Below, piece after piece: positions 54,492-62,951 of a stretch of DNA of 64,000 nt (positions are counted from its first letter, which is position 1; every line of letters starts with the position of its first letter). Both the position numbers and the translations under genes were made by a program. The stretch lies in contig NZ_BJKN01000002.1 of NCBI RefSeq assembly GCF_006538365.1, positions 1 to 64,000 of the forward strand, in the 5' to 3' direction. Source of the DNA: Moorella sp. E308F. Its GTDB lineage: Bacteria; Bacillota; DSM-521; Neomoorellales; Neomoorellaceae. A model generated the notes under the pieces. The model was given only the letters and a program-made list of their open reading frames with translations, was not told the origin of the DNA and did no database searches.

Positions 54492-55337
54492 TTGCATTTT
54501 GTCAAGATGCATGGCCTCGGGAATGATTTTGTCCTGGTAAACGCCCTGGAAGAAAAATTGCCGGGCGATTTAGCCGAACTTGCCCGGCGGGTCTGCCATC
54601 GCCGTTTTGGTATTGGCGCCGATGGCCTTATCCTGGTATTGCCTTCAGTCCGGGCGGACTTAAGGATGCGCATTTTTAATCCCGACGGCAGTGAGCCGGA
54701 GATGTGCGGTAATGGCATCCGCTGTTTTGCCCGCTATGCCTATGAAGCAGGGCTGGTCCGGGGACCGGAAATCCAGGTGGAAACCCTGGCCGGGATTATA
54801 AAGCCCCGGCTGATCCTCAAGGACGGTAAAGTAGCCGGCGTCCGGGTAGACATGGGCGAGCCCCGCCTGGAGCGGAGCCAGATTCCCATGGCCGGGGAAG
54901 GTTCCCCGGTGCTGGACGAGCCGGTGACGGTGGCCGGTACCACCTGGCGGGGAACCTGCGTGTCCATGGGAAACCCCCACTGCGTTTTTTTTGTTGCGGA
55001 TGTGGAGGAGGCTCCCGTGACTACGGTAGGACCGGCGGTAGAAAACCATCCCCTCTTTCCCCAGCGCACCAACGTCGAGTTCATTGAGGTCCTGAACACC
55101 GGCGAGCTAAAAATGCGCGTCTGGGAGCGGGGGGCCGGGGAGACCATGGCCTGCGGTACCGGCGCCTGCGCCGCTGCTGTTGCCGGGGCCCTCACCGGCC
55201 GCAGCAACCGGGAAGTGACGGTCCACCTGGCTGCCGGCGACCTGCAGATAGAATGGTCAAAGGATAATAATCATGTCTACATGACCGGACCGGCAGTAGA
55301 AGTCTTCCGGGGTGATTTCCCCCTTTCTGAGGACTAA
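54492..55337 (+). CDS. dapF: Diaminopimelate epimerase
   Basis: Converts LL-DAP to meso-DAP by a two-cysteine mechanism. The 281-residue product begins HFVKMHGLGNDFVLV. One catalytic Cys is in MCGNGIRCFARYA (about residue 73) and the other in MACGTGACAAAVAG (about residue 220). TTG 54492 is 8 bases after AAGGGTG; TTG 54486 is a weaker alternative. With dapL just after it, it supplies meso-DAP for MurE and lysine synthesis. Confidence 0.96.
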   Translation: MHFVKMHGLGNDFVLVNALEEKLPGDLAELARRVCHRRFGIGADGLILVLPSVRADLRMRIFNPDGSEPEMCGNGIRCFARYAYEAGLVRGPEIQVETLAGIIKPRLILKDGKVAGVRVDMGEPRLERSQIPMAGEGSPVLDEPVTVAGTTWRGTCVSMGNPHCVFFVADVEEAPVTTVGPAVENHPLFPQRTNVEFIEVLNTGELKMRVWERGAGETMACGTGACAAAVAGALTGRSNREVTVHLAAGDLQIEWSKDNNHVYMTGPAVEVFRGDFPLSED

Positions 55338-55443
55338 AACCGCCACTGCAGGTGGCAGGTAATATCGTTTACCGAGGCAAAGCTTTTGAGCGGTGGGTGG
55401 CCCCCGCTTAAAAGATGCTATTCTGGTAAGGAGGATAAAATTA

Positions 55444-56616
55444 ATGCAAGAAGCAAGGCGTATCCGTGAGTTACCACCCTATTTATTTGCCCGCATTGAG
55501 AAAAAAATAGAAGAAGCCCGGGAACGGGGAGTTGATATCATCAGCCTGGGTATCGGCGATCCTGATATGCCCACCCCGGCCCATGTCATAGAAAAACTGG
55601 TGGAGCAGGCCCATAACCCCGAAAACCACCGCTATCCCACTTCGGTAGGGATGCTCTCTTTTCGCCAGGCCGTGGCCGATTGGTATCGTAAACTTTACAA
55701 TGTGGACCTTGATCCCCGCCGGGAAGTAGTAACCCTCATTGGGTCCAAAGAGGGTATCGCCCATATCTCCTTCTGCTACGTTGACCCCGGCGATATCAAT
55801 CTGGTACCCGACCCCGGCTATCCCGTCTACAATATCGGCACCCTGCTGGCCGGCGGGGAATCCTACTTTATGCCTCTCACGGCAGCCAACGGCTTTTTAC
55901 CCGATCTCAGGGATATTCCTAGCGATGTCGCCCGCCGGGCCAAGCTGATGTTTATCAATTACCCCAATAACCCTACCGGCGCCGTAGCAGACTTAAAATT
56001 TTTCCAGGAAGTGGTTGAGTTCGCTAAAAACTATGATCTTATTGTCTGCCATGATGCCGCCTATAGCGAAATTACCTACGACGGCTACCGCGCCCCTTCC
56101 TTCCTGCAGGCTCCCGGAGCTAAAGACGTCGGTATTGAGTTTAACTCCGTATCCAAACCCTATAATATGACCGGCTGGCGGCTGGGCTGGGCCTGCGGCC
56201 GCGCTGATGTCATCGAAGCCCTGGGACGGCTCAAGTCCAACATTGACTCCGGGGTCTTCCAGGCCGTCCAGTATGCCGGCATTGCCGCCCTGACGGGGCC
56301 CCAGGAAGGTCTTGACGAGGTACGGCGCATTTACCAGGAGCGGCGGGACATCATCGTTGACGGTCTTAACTCCCTGGGCTGGCAGCTTGAAAAGCCCAAA
56401 GCTACTTTCTATGTCTGGGCGCCGGTACCCAGGGGCTATACTTCGGCCGAGTTTGCCGAGATGGTCCTGGAGAAGGCCGGCGTGATCATAACCCCGGGTA
56501 ATGGCTATGGCAGCTATGGCGAAGGTTATTTCCGCATTGCTTTGACTATCAGCAAAGAACGCATGCAGGAAGCCATTGAACGCCTGCGGCGGGCTTTAGG
56601 TAAAGTAGAGTTTTAG
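55444..56616 (+). CDS. dapL: LL-diaminopimelate aminotransferase
   Basis: PLP enzyme that makes LL-DAP from tetrahydrodipicolinate in one step, bypassing succinylated or acetylated intermediates. The 390-residue fold-type I protein has [12 protein letters not shown] and [16 protein letters not shown]. It also has [14 protein letters not shown] and the PLP lysine in [18 protein letters not shown] (about residue 238). ATG 55444 follows AAGGAGG; the frame is open further upstream to 55393. Adjacency to dapF supports this over a general aspartate aminotransferase. Confidence 0.94.
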   Translation: MQEARRIRELPPYLFARIEKKIEEARERGVDIISLGIGDPDMPTPAHVIEKLVEQAHNPENHRYPTSVGMLSFRQAVADWYRKLYNVDLDPRREVVTLIGSKEGIAHISFCYVDPGDINLVPDPGYPVYNIGTLLAGGESYFMPLTAANGFLPDLRDIPSDVARRAKLMFINYPNNPTGAVADLKFFQEVVEFAKNYDLIVCHDAAYSEITYDGYRAPSFLQAPGAKDVGIEFNSVSKPYNMTGWRLGWACGRADVIEALGRLKSNIDSGVFQAVQYAGIAALTGPQEGLDEVRRIYQERRDIIVDGLNSLGWQLEKPKATFYVWAPVPRGYTSAEFAEMVLEKAGVIITPGNGYGSYGEGYFRIALTISKERMQEAIERLRRALGKVEF

Positions 56617-56628
56617 AAGGAGCAGGCC

Positions 56629-57507
56629 ATGCTGAACAGTATGACTGGTTACGGCCGGGGTGAAGCCAGGGGCGCCGGCAGGACGGTTACCGTAGAGATC
56701 CGGGCCGTAAACCAGCGTTTCCTGGATGTGGTAATCCGACTGCCCCGCCTTTATACAGCCCTGGAAGAAAAGATACGCCAGGTTATTAAAAATAGCCTCA
56801 GCAGGGGCCGCGTCGAAGTAATGGTGAGCATTAGCGAAGAAAATGGGGAGAAACGGCCGCTAACCGTTGACATGGGCCTGGCAATGGCGTATTATAATGC
56901 CTTGAAGGAATTGGCGCAAAATCTGGCTATTCCGGCGGATATTACCGCCGAAAAGCTGTTAGCTATACCAGAGGTCGTTAAAGTTGCCGAACCGGAATGG
57001 GACGAGGCCACCCTCTGGCCGGTAGTAGCCGGGGCTTTAGAAAAAGCCGTAGAGAACTTGCTGGCCATGCGGCGGGCCGAAGGGCAACGCCTGCAGGCCG
57101 ACCTGGAAGAACGGGTGGCGTATGTGCGCCGGCAGGTGGAAGCCATCCGGGAACGGGCGCCGGAAGTACCTCGGGAGTATGCCCGGCGTCTTAAAGAGCG
57201 GGTTGCCGAACTAAGCGGGGGCATAACCCTTGATCCCGGGCGCCTGGAGATGGAGGTAGCCCTGCTGGCCGAAAAGGCCGATATCACCGAGGAAATCGTC
57301 CGCCTTTTAAGTCACCTGGAGCAAATGGCCACGGCCATGGCCGGTACGGAACCGGCCGGGAGGCGGCTGGATTTTATCCTGCAGGAAATGTGGCGGGAAA
57401 TAAATACCATCGGATCCAAGGCCGGTGATCTGGCCATAAGTAACCTGGTAGTAGCGGTTAAGGGCGAACTGGAGAAGATGCGCGAACAGGTCCAGAACGT
57501 GGAGTAG
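56629..57507 (+). CDS. yloC: YicC/YloC family endoribonuclease
   Basis: A 292-residue protein starting LNSMTGYGRGEARGAGRTVTVEIRAVNQRF, the conserved YicC N-terminus. It ends with the DUF1732 region FILQEMWREINTIGSKAGDLAIS. Members act as endoribonucleases in E. coli and B. subtilis. The Glu-rich middle part is helical. The gene heads the yloC-remA-rpoZ-coaBC string known from Bacillus. Confidence 0.93.
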   Translation: MLNSMTGYGRGEARGAGRTVTVEIRAVNQRFLDVVIRLPRLYTALEEKIRQVIKNSLSRGRVEVMVSISEENGEKRPLTVDMGLAMAYYNALKELAQNLAIPADITAEKLLAIPEVVKVAEPEWDEATLWPVVAGALEKAVENLLAMRRAEGQRLQADLEERVAYVRRQVEAIRERAPEVPREYARRLKERVAELSGGITLDPGRLEMEVALLAEKADITEEIVRLLSHLEQMATAMAGTEPAGRRLDFILQEMWREINTIGSKAGDLAISNLVVAVKGELEKMREQVQNVE

Positions 57508-57523
57508 GTAAAGGAGGGGGAGT

Positions 57524-57799
57524 ATGGACATCAAATTAATTAATATTGGCTTTGGCAACATTGTTTCCGCCCGGCGCATAGTAGCAATTGTCAGCCCCGA
57601 GTCCGCACCCATTAAACGAATTATCCAGGAAGCCCGCGACCGCGGCAGGTTAATTGATGCCACCTATGGCCGCCGGACCAGGGCGGTGATTATCACTGAC
57701 AGCGATCATATCATCCTGTCGGCAGTCCAGCCGGAAACAGTGGCCCATCGCCTTTCCTCCCGGGAAGCTATCAATACAAGTGATGAAGCGGAAGAGTAA
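57524..57799 (+). CDS. remA: Extracellular matrix regulator RemA (DUF370)
   Basis: Small DNA-binding protein that activates biofilm-matrix genes in B. subtilis; its role in Clostridia is less known. The 91-residue product has the invariant start [50 protein letters not shown] and [17 protein letters not shown]. It sits between yloC and rpoZ; gmk would normally follow it but is absent. Confidence 0.94.
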   Translation: MDIKLINIGFGNIVSARRIVAIVSPESAPIKRIIQEARDRGRLIDATYGRRTRAVIITDSDHIILSAVQPETVAHRLSSREAINTSDEAEE

Positions 57800-57881
57800 G
57801 CTTGTATTTACCGGGAGGCCTGGTTTTCTATAAATAAGTATTTCCCGGCAGGTGTTTTTATCTTTTCAGGAGGAAGGAATA

Positions 57882-58085
57882 TTGAAACAGCCATCCCTGG
57901 ATAAACTGGAAAAGAGAGTTGGCAGCAAATACGCCCTGGCGGTCCTGGCCGCCAAGAGGGCGCGGTCGCTGACAGAAGGACAATTTGCCGATTTGTACCC
58001 CAAGGGGACCAAGCCGGTAACGGTAGCCCTCATGGAAATTGCTGAGGGCAAAATAAAATACGAGTGGGGTAAAAAGAAAGCGTGA
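57882..58085 (+). CDS. rpoZ: RNA polymerase omega subunit
   Basis: Small subunit that assists folding and assembly of the beta' subunit. The 67-residue product has the family segments LDKLEKRVGSKYALAVLAAKRAR and KPVTVALMEIAEGKI. TTG 57882 follows AGGAGGAAGG. The stop overlaps the coaBC GTG by 4 bases. The 82-base gap upstream contains no remnant of gmk that I can recognise. Confidence 0.9.
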   Translation: MKQPSLDKLEKRVGSKYALAVLAAKRARSLTEGQFADLYPKGTKPVTVALMEIAEGKIKYEWGKKKA

Positions 58086-59314
58086 AGTTTTTAGAGGGGA
58101 AAACCATCCTTCTGGGAGTCTGCGGCGGCATTGCCGCCTACAAGGCAGCCGAGCTCTGCCGGCTTTTGGTTCAGGAAGGAGCTACCGTACGGGTGATCAT
58201 GACGGCAGGGGCAAGGGAGTTTATTAGCCCCCTGACCTTCAGCACCCTGACGGGGCAACCGGCCCTGACGGCAATTTTCGGGGCCGGGAGCGATGGTCCC
58301 TTGACCCATATTGATCTGGCCAACAAAGCGGATCTTTTTGTCGTCGCCCCGGCGACGGCCAACATCCTGGCCAAGCTGGCCGCCGGCCTGGCTGATGATC
58401 TCCTGAGTACAACGGCCCTGGCCGTGAACTGTCCCACCCTGGTGGCTCCGGCCATGAATGTCAACATGTATGCTAAAGCCGCCGTGCAGGAAAATCTGGC
58501 GACATTAAAACGGCGCGGCTGGGGCATTATTGAACCCGAGGAAGGCTTCCTGGCCTGCGGTACCACGGGAAAAGGGCGACTGGCCAGTTTAGAGCGTATT
58601 GTCGCGGCCTGCCGGCGAGCCCTGGCACCTCAGGATTACCAGGACCTGGCAGTATTGGTGACTGCCGGCGGTACGAAGGAACCCCTGGACCCGGTAAGGT
58701 ACATAGGTAATTATAGCTCCGGTAAGATGGGCTATGCCCTGGCCCGGGCAGCCTGGGAGCGGGGTGCCAGGGTGACGCTGATCACTGCCAGCCCGCTGCC
58801 CCCACCACCTGAGGTAAAAGTCGTACGGGTGCAGACGGCGGACGAAATGCTGGCCGCTCTGGAGGAGCGTTTTAAGGGAGCAGATATAGTCCTGAAGGCT
58901 GCCGCGGTTGCCGATTTCCGGCCGGTGGCTCAAGCAGCGCAGAAGATCAAAAAAGGGTCTAAAAAGAAACTAACCCTTGAGCTGGAACCGACGGTCGATA
59001 TCCTGGCTTCCTTAAGCAGGATGAAAGAAAGACAAATATTGGTCGGTTTTGCCGCGGAAACTGAGGACCTGCTGGCGAACGCCAGGCAAAAGCTCCAGAG
59101 CAAGCAGTTAGATTTAATCGTAGCCAATGATGTTACCCGGCCCGGGGCAGGATTTGACAGCGAAACAAATATTGTCACTCTGCTTTTTCCTGACGGGGGC
59201 AAGCAACAATTACCGCAGCTGTCCAAGCTGGAAGTGGCCCACCGCATCCTGGATGCTGTCAAAACCCTGCCACGCTTTCAGGGAAGGGGAACAGGGCCGG
59301 AAAGGGAGGAATGA
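58082..59314 (+). CDS. coaBC: Bifunctional phosphopantothenoylcysteine decarboxylase/synthetase CoaBC
   Basis: Two steps of coenzyme A synthesis. The 410-residue protein has the flavin-dependent CoaC domain ([27 protein letters not shown]; the Cys-containing [10 protein letters not shown]). The CoaB domain follows, with [29 protein letters not shown] and [13 protein letters not shown] 58082 overlaps rpoZ. In Bacillus priA follows; here metK follows. Confidence 0.96.
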   Translation: MKFLEGKTILLGVCGGIAAYKAAELCRLLVQEGATVRVIMTAGAREFISPLTFSTLTGQPALTAIFGAGSDGPLTHIDLANKADLFVVAPATANILAKLAAGLADDLLSTTALAVNCPTLVAPAMNVNMYAKAAVQENLATLKRRGWGIIEPEEGFLACGTTGKGRLASLERIVAACRRALAPQDYQDLAVLVTAGGTKEPLDPVRYIGNYSSGKMGYALARAAWERGARVTLITASPLPPPPEVKVVRVQTADEMLAALEERFKGADIVLKAAAVADFRPVAQAAQKIKKGSKKKLTLELEPTVDILASLSRMKERQILVGFAAETEDLLANARQKLQSKQLDLIVANDVTRPGAGFDSETNIVTLLFPDGGKQQLPQLSKLEVAHRILDAVKTLPRFQGRGTGPEREE

Positions 59315-59318
59315 AGAA

Positions 59319-60506
59319 ATGGCACGCAAGTTATTTACTTCCGAATCGGTAACAGAAGGGCATCCTGATAAAATAGCCGACCGTATTGCCGACGCCGTCC
59401 TGGATGCCATTTATGAAAAGGATCCCCTGGCCAGGGTGGCCTGTGAGTGTCTGGTCAGTACTGGCCTGGTTCTGGTGGCCGGGCAGATAACAACCGATTG
59501 CTATGTGGATATACCGAGGGTGGCCCGGGAAACCATCCGCGAGATTGGCTACACCAGAGCGAAATTTGGCTTTGACTGCGATACCTGTGCCGTGATCACC
59601 TCCATTGATGAGCAGTCGCCGGATATTGCCATGGGCGTCAATGAAGCCTGGGAGAAAAAGGAGGGGGTGGCCAGGGATGAGCTGGAGACTCTGGGTGCAG
59701 GTGACCAGGGGATGATGTTTGGCTATGCTACCCTGGAGACACCGGAGTATATGCCCATGCCCATTGCCCTGGCCCATAAACTAACACGCCGGCTGGCTGA
59801 GGTGCGCAAAGAAAGGATCTTGCCCTATTTACGGCCGGACGGCAAGGCCCAGGTGACGGTGGAGTATGAAGACGGCCGGCCGGTAAGGGTGGATACGGTT
59901 GTTATTTCTACCCAGCACCGACCCGATATCGATATGGCGGCCTTAAGGGACGACATCCTGGAAACCGTCATCAAACCGGTTATTCCGGCGGAGATGCTGG
60001 ATAACCGGACGAGATACTTTATTAATCCCACGGGACGTTTTGTCATCGGCGGTCCCCAGGGCGATACGGGCCTCACCGGCCGCAAGATTATTGTCGATAC
60101 CTATGGTGGCATGGCCCGCCATGGCGGGGGTGCCCTTTCCGGCAAGGATCCCACCAAGGTGGACCGCTCGGCTGCCTATGCCGCCCGCTATGTGGCCAAA
60201 AACGTGGTGGCAGCCGGACTGGCCGAACGCTGCGAGGTGCAGGTGGCTTATGCCATCGGTGTGGCCCGGCCGGTATCCATCAGCGTGGAAACCTACGGGA
60301 CCGGCAGAATCAGCGACGAGCGGCTGGTGGAATTGATCCGGTCTCACTTTGACCTGCGGCCGGGGGCCATTATCCGCGACCTGGATTTACGCCGGCCTAT
60401 CTACAAGCCAGTATCTGTCTACGGCCATTTCGGCCGGTCTGATCTGGACCTACCCTGGGAACGCCTGGACAAGGTAGAAGCCCTGCGGGAGGCTGCCGGG
60501 CTATAG
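59319..60506 (+). CDS. metK: S-adenosylmethionine synthetase
   Basis: Makes AdoMet from methionine and ATP. The 395-residue product has [24 protein letters not shown], the ATP motif [12 protein letters not shown], and [30 protein letters not shown] 59319 is 8 bases after GGGAGGA. It immediately follows coaBC and appears cotranscribed with it; no SAM riboswitch is visible upstream. Confidence 0.97.
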   Translation: MARKLFTSESVTEGHPDKIADRIADAVLDAIYEKDPLARVACECLVSTGLVLVAGQITTDCYVDIPRVARETIREIGYTRAKFGFDCDTCAVITSIDEQSPDIAMGVNEAWEKKEGVARDELETLGAGDQGMMFGYATLETPEYMPMPIALAHKLTRRLAEVRKERILPYLRPDGKAQVTVEYEDGRPVRVDTVVISTQHRPDIDMAALRDDILETVIKPVIPAEMLDNRTRYFINPTGRFVIGGPQGDTGLTGRKIIVDTYGGMARHGGGALSGKDPTKVDRSAAYAARYVAKNVVAAGLAERCEVQVAYAIGVARPVSISVETYGTGRISDERLVELIRSHFDLRPGAIIRDLDLRRPIYKPVSVYGHFGRSDLDLPWERLDKVEALREAAGL

Positions 60507-60546
60507 CCACGGTCCCCGGCCTTGTTCACCGGGAGCAGGTCCGTCA

Positions 60547-61107
60547 ATGCTTAAAAGGATAATCATTACTGCAGTTTTGGTAGTTATTATAACTACAGGG
60601 TTGATGTACGGTTACATTGAGTGGTATGGGCGAAACTTAGAGGCCGAAAGTGCCGATGTGATCATCGTGCTGGGTGCCGCCGTTTGGCAGAATGGTCCCA
60701 GCCCGGCTTTGCTGGAACGGATTTCCCTGGCCGAAGATCTCTTTCGCAGGGGATATGCGCCGGCGATAATAACGACGGGCGGTACCGGTACCTTTAATCC
60801 AACACCCGAGGGTACCGCCGCCCGCTTAACCTTAATCGCCCGCGGCGTACCCCCTGAAGTAGTTCATGAAGAAGTTAAATCACGTAATACCAGAGAGAAC
60901 CTCGACGAGGCCAGAAAAATCATGCTCAGGTACGGGTGGCAGAAAGCTATTATTGTCACCCACGATTACCACTTGCTGCGAGCAATCACCGAAGCCCGGC
61001 GGCTGGGCATAGAGGCTTCAGGTGCCGGGGTTCACAGGACGACCATGTTTCGACCACCGCTTGTGTTGCGGGAGGTACTAGCAAATCTGGTAAGATTGAT
61101 TGTCTGA
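60547..61107 (+). CDS. YdcF/SanA family (DUF218) membrane-anchored protein
   Basis: A 186-residue protein with one N-terminal membrane helix and a DUF218 domain. That domain includes ADVIIVLGAAVWQNGPSPALLERI, IITTGGTGTFN, KSRNTRENLDEARKIM and IIVTHDYHLLRA. Members are thought to act in envelope processes such as vancomycin resistance in E. coli (SanA); the enzymatic activity is not known. It is the last gene before the tRNA. Confidence 0.86.
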   Translation: MLKRIIITAVLVVIITTGLMYGYIEWYGRNLEAESADVIIVLGAAVWQNGPSPALLERISLAEDLFRRGYAPAIITTGGTGTFNPTPEGTAARLTLIARGVPPEVVHEEVKSRNTRENLDEARKIMLRYGWQKAIIVTHDYHLLRAITEARRLGIEASGAGVHRTTMFRPPLVLREVLANLVRLIV

Positions 61108-61209
61108 GGCAGAACCGCCTGTGCTGGTATCAGGCCGGACAGGGTGCGTGAAAAGGATGCAGTATTGATTTCCCGGCTTGGCGGTGTTATAATATCACCT
61201 GTGATAAAT

Positions 61210-61284
61210 GCTGATGTGGCTCAGTGGTAGAGCAGCGCACTCGTAATGCGCAGGTCGAGGGTTCGAATCCCTCCATCAGCTCCA
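61210..61284 (+). tRNA. tRNA-Thr (anticodon CGT)
   Basis: The acceptor stem 61210-61216 pairs with 61274-61280, and CCA is encoded at 61282-61284. The anticodon arm is GCGCA-CTCGTAA-TGCGC with CGT at 61242-61244, reading ACG. The T-arm has GGTTCGAATCC. The base before CCA (discriminator) is U. It stands alone, followed by a terminator. Confidence 0.96.
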
Positions 61285-61294
61285 GGAATATCAA

Positions 61295-61326
61295 GGCCTC
61301 CGAGGTTTGACCCGGAGGCCGTTTTC
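61295..61326 (+). terminator. Terminator after tRNA-Thr
   Basis: An 8-bp GC stem (61295-61302 with 61313-61320) is followed by GTTTTCC. It ends the tRNA transcript. Confidence 0.75.
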
Positions 61327-61476
61327 CTAATCGTTGCCTTTCTTTTTCATTACCCCGATCTTGCGGCCGACAACAGTCGGCCAGGATCCCACCATATGCC
61401 TTGTATAGTTTGGGTAACAAAACATCTGCCGGGGTAAGCTACATCTTAAGTGATCCCAGTAGCAGTTTTTTTGCCA

Positions 61477-61515
61477 TGAAAAAGGCTGTTGACCCACTAT
61501 TTGTCAACAGCCTTT
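61477..61515 (-). terminator. Terminator of the minus-strand hypothetical gene
   Basis: A 13-bp perfect stem (61481-61493 with 61503-61515). Read on the minus strand it ends in a run of U. It lies 47 bases past the stop of the minus-strand gene. An additional 7-bp hairpin (61365-61371 with 61376-61382) sits between it and the tRNA terminator. Confidence 0.75.
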
Positions 61516-61561
61516 GATGTGTTTGCAATGCTAAGTGATACCCATGGTCATGATATTCAAG

Positions 61562-61915
61562 TTAGGGGTCCACTTGCACCGGTTCAATTTCAATAGCACA
61601 AATACGGCCTACAGGAATTATGATTTTCCTCATGATCTGTTTATCAACGAGTTGACCACCGCTGAAAACCTTCATGAAGAGGCAATCGCCCGGCGCTGGA
61701 AGCAGAACTGCAAAATTAAAGACAAAAAATAATTTGGATCCGTTTATAACTTTTTTGCAACAATCTCCACACTCGAATTCAATGCCAATTTTTTTGTCTC
61801 CGTTGAGTTGCATTTCGTTGAGGGCGGCCTCCAGCCCTTCCAATGCGGGGTCCTTTTCGGATGAACCCTCTTTAATCTTGTCAAAAATTGTGTTCAACTC
61901 AGCTTCTTGAGACAT
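61562..61915 (-). CDS. Hypothetical protein with a CxxCC motif
   Basis: A 117-residue minus-strand product with ATG at 61915-61913 and AGGAGG 9 bases upstream. The N-terminal third is an acidic helical region (SQEAELNTIFDKIKEGSSE). The middle has IGIEFECGDCCKKVINGSKLFFVFN, and the C-terminal part is mainly beta. No family was recognised. A candidate sigma-K-like promoter precedes it and a perfect terminator follows, so it is an independent transcription unit. Lower GC than its neighbours. Confidence 0.7.
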   Translation of the reverse strand: MSQEAELNTIFDKIKEGSSEKDPALEGLEAALNEMQLNGDKKIGIEFECGDCCKKVINGSKLFFVFNFAVLLPAPGDCLFMKVFSGGQLVDKQIMRKIIIPVGRICAIEIEPVQVDP

Positions 61916-61947
61916 GGGGATCGCTCCTCCTTTTATTCTTTGATAAA

Positions 61948-61975
61948 TATATTATGGCTTCATACGAAAAAGGTT
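61948..61975 (-). promoter_or_regulatory. Candidate sigma-K-like promoter of the hypothetical gene
   Basis: On the minus strand, AC (61974-61973) and CATAATATA (61956-61948) are spaced 16 bases. This fits the Bacillus late mother-cell pattern AC-N16/17-CATANNNTA. The pattern is short, so a chance match is possible. Confidence 0.35.
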
Positions 61976-62067
61976 CCATATTAAGCCAAATAAATTAGGC
62001 TAGGTTTGCCAGAAGCTTAGATCGTCCGAAAGGAAAAATTATGCAAATTCTGCCGATAGATCTAAGG

Positions 62068-62096
62068 TTGTATTTTCCATCATTAAGTTTTACAAT
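62068..62096 (+). promoter_or_regulatory. Promoter of the VapBC-type operon
   Basis: TTGTAT at 62068-62073 and TACAAT at 62091-62096, 17 bp apart, 37 bases before the antitoxin start. Type II antitoxins usually repress such promoters by binding nearby. Confidence 0.6.
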
Positions 62097-62132
62097 AAGG
62101 TTAGAGGTAAAGCAAAAGAAAGGTGAGGGTTA

Positions 62133-62381
62133 ATGCCGACGGTGAAGATTTCCGCTAAGGGGCAAGTGGTTATCCCTGCTCATTTACGCCAAAAATATGG
62201 CCTGCAGGCGCCGGGACGGGCCATAATCACAGAGAAGGAAGGTCAAATCATTATTACCCCTGCCCCGGCCGACCCGGTTAGAGGTGCGCGAGGCATGTTG
62301 AAAGCAAAACAATCATTGACAAAAACCCATGCTGCCTATAAGCGGGAAGAACGTAAATTAGAGGAAGACCATGAACGGTAG
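62133..62381 (+). CDS. AbrB/MazE-type antitoxin
   Basis: An 82-residue protein with the swapped-hairpin DNA-binding domain: VKISAKGQVVIPAHLRQKYGLQAPG, then IITEKEGQIIITPA. The charged C-terminal tail (about 48-82) is likely the toxin-binding part. It overlaps the PIN gene by 11 bases, the common antitoxin-toxin order. Confidence 0.88.
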   Translation: MPTVKISAKGQVVIPAHLRQKYGLQAPGRAIITEKEGQIIITPAPADPVRGARGMLKAKQSLTKTHAAYKREERKLEEDHER

Positions 62382-62808
62382 TTCCCATAAAAATTTTGTC
62401 CTTGACGCTTATGCCGTCATTTGTTACCTGGAAGACGAAATCGGTGCTGAGGAAGTAGCTCTGCTGCTAAAAAAAGCCGGGGATCACACTGTGCGGCTAT
62501 TCATGACGTGGATAAATTTAGGTGAAGTATATTACCGGGTACACCGGAAATATGGGGAAATAGAAGCTGAAAGGGTACTGGAAACGGTTAAAGACTGGCC
62601 GGTAGAGTTTTTGGCAGGTGACGAAGATTTAACGCTGGTGGCCGCCAGAGTAAAGGCTTCGTATGCACTGTCTTATGCCGACGCCTATGCCATTGCTGCG
62701 GCGTTAAAAAATAATGCTTCTATAGTGACGGGTGATCCGGAAATTAAGAATGCCAGTGTTAAAATGGGTTTTCCTTTAACTTGGCTGGGACAGGGTAATC
62801 CAGAGTAA
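62371..62808 (+). CDS. PIN-domain ribonuclease toxin, VapC type
   Basis: A 145-residue PIN protein. The acidic active-site residues are visible in VLDAYAVICYLEDE (first Asp), the middle LGEVYYRV (Glu), and LSYADAYAIAAAL with a later GDPEI. VapC toxins usually cut tRNA or rRNA. Together with the AbrB-type antitoxin it forms a type II toxin-antitoxin pair. It sits in the segment between tRNA-Thr and the tRNA-like scar. Confidence 0.88.
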   Translation: MNGSSHKNFVLDAYAVICYLEDEIGAEEVALLLKKAGDHTVRLFMTWINLGEVYYRVHRKYGEIEAERVLETVKDWPVEFLAGDEDLTLVAARVKASYALSYADAYAIAAALKNNASIVTGDPEIKNASVKMGFPLTWLGQGNPE

Positions 62809-62852
62809 TCCCTTACCCCTTGTTAGGGTTTTAGCTTATAAAGTTATACTGA

Positions 62853-62873
62853 ACTCGTAATGCCCAGGTCAAG
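62853..62873 (+). repeat. Imperfect copy of the tRNA-Thr anticodon arm (possible attachment-site scar)
   Basis: 62853-62870 matches 17 of 18 bases of the tRNA-Thr anticodon loop and following stem (61239-61256). Two more matches lie among the next three bases, after which similarity ends. It lies 1,614 bases downstream in the same orientation. This is the layout left by integration at a tRNA gene. No integrase is present in the interval. Confidence 0.6.
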
Positions 62874-62951
62874 ACGTGGGAGCAGGAAAAATATGGCCCG
62901 GTGCCGAACTAACCTTGAACAGAAAGGCAAGCGGTTGAAGAGGCGATAGAT

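Noticed and set aside
59280-59318. SAM riboswitch before metK
   Set aside because: metK starts 4 bases after the coaBC stop, and no S-box-like structure lies upstream.
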